Origin: Lachnospiraceae bacterium
Lineage (GTDB): Bacteria; Bacillota_A; Clostridia; Lachnospirales; Lachnospiraceae
Reading direction: 5' to 3'
DNA: 6,502 nt
Assembly: GCA_031262285.1 (NCBI GenBank)
Contig: JAISHZ010000377.1
Span: 1 to 6,502 of the forward strand
The number at the start of each line of letters is the position of its first letter. Position 1 is the stretch's first letter. The position numbers and the translations under genes were made by a program. This document shows positions 6,277 through 6,502 of the stretch, in pieces. Below the pieces are notes generated by a model. The model was not told where the DNA came from and searched no databases. It saw only the letters and a list, made by a program, of their open reading frames with translations.

Positions 6277-6291
6277 AACGGAGGATTCATA

Positions 6292-6502
6292 ATGAATAGA
6301 GAATTGGTTTATGCACGCGTGAATGAAGTTTTTAGGGAAGTATTCGATGATGACACAATCACGGTAAACGACGCTACCACCGCGAATGACATACCAGATT
6401 GGGACAGCCTTGAGCATATCAATCTGATCGTTGCGTTGGAAGAAGAATTTGGCATGAAATTCAAAATGGGTGAAGTAACCGGCATGAAAAATGTTGGTGA
6501 AG
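6292..6502 (+). CDS. Acyl carrier protein (DltC-like), C-terminus cut by window edge
   Basis: Seventy codons are visible, close to the full length of a typical carrier protein of 75-80 residues. The phosphopantetheine attachment motif is DWDSLEHINLI with Ser39, followed by the standard helix ALEEEFGMKFKMGEV. The protein is acidic, as carrier proteins are. The DSLEH form is typical of stand-alone carriers that serve dedicated ligases or transferases, and differs from the DSLD/GADSL form of fatty acid synthesis AcpP. The start ATG follows GGAGG (6280-6284) by 7 nt, and the gap to the upstream gene is 15 bp, so it belongs to the same operon. It is the likely acceptor for whatever unit the FkbH-like protein loads, and the donor for the MBOAT protein. 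This pairing is inferred from gene order. Confidence 0.9.
   Translation, partial: MNRELVYARVNEVFREVFDDDTITVNDATTANDIPDWDSLEHINLIVALEEEFGMKFKMGEVTGMKNVGE

Overview
The window looks like the chromosome of a low-to-mid GC Gram-positive bacterium, most likely in Firmicutes/Clostridia. This is inferred from strong AGGAGG-type ribosome sites, a sigma-A style promoter, a short YtrA-type GntR regulator paired with an ABC exporter, and a Dlt-like envelope acylation gene set. No RNA gene, insertion sequence, CRISPR array or integrase was seen. The genus cannot be fixed from the sequence alone.

Layout. Two divergent operons share an intergenic region of about 300 bp (1533-1831). Leftward (minus strand) runs a GntR/YtrA-like repressor (1140-1532), an ABC ATPase (374-1168) and an ABC-2 permease cut by the window edge (1-377). 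These three genes overlap, by 29 bp and then 4 bp, so they are one translationally coupled unit. Its promoter (TTGACG - 17 bp - TATATT) has a perfect 17-bp palindrome over the expected transcription start, which fits autorepression. The repressor has an excellent ribosome site, but the codon at the right distance is ACG, not ATG.

Rightward (plus strand) runs an operon of an FkbH-like HAD-IIIC protein (1832-3604), an MBOAT O-acyltransferase (3634-5187), a membrane-anchored DltD/SGNH-like protein (5191-6276) and an acyl carrier protein (6292 to beyond the window end). The gaps are only 3-29 bp. A TGTTATAAT extended -10 box, itself inside a perfect palindrome, and further AATAC/GTATT half-sites lie in front of it.

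How the genes may work together. The set parallels the D-alanylation system DltABCD: a carrier protein (DltC-like), an MBOAT channel/transferase (DltB-like) and an SGNH partner (DltD-like). In place of the adenylating ligase DltA there is an FkbH-type enzyme. Characterised FkbH homologues load D-glyceryl units from 1,3-bisphosphoglycerate onto carrier proteins for polyketide pathways. The most economical hypothesis is that a glycolysis-derived glyceryl (or related hydroxyacyl) group is loaded on the carrier protein, passed across the membrane by the MBOAT protein and esterified to a cell-surface polymer. This is inference. The acyl group and the acceptor are unknown, and genes beyond position 6502 could alter the picture.
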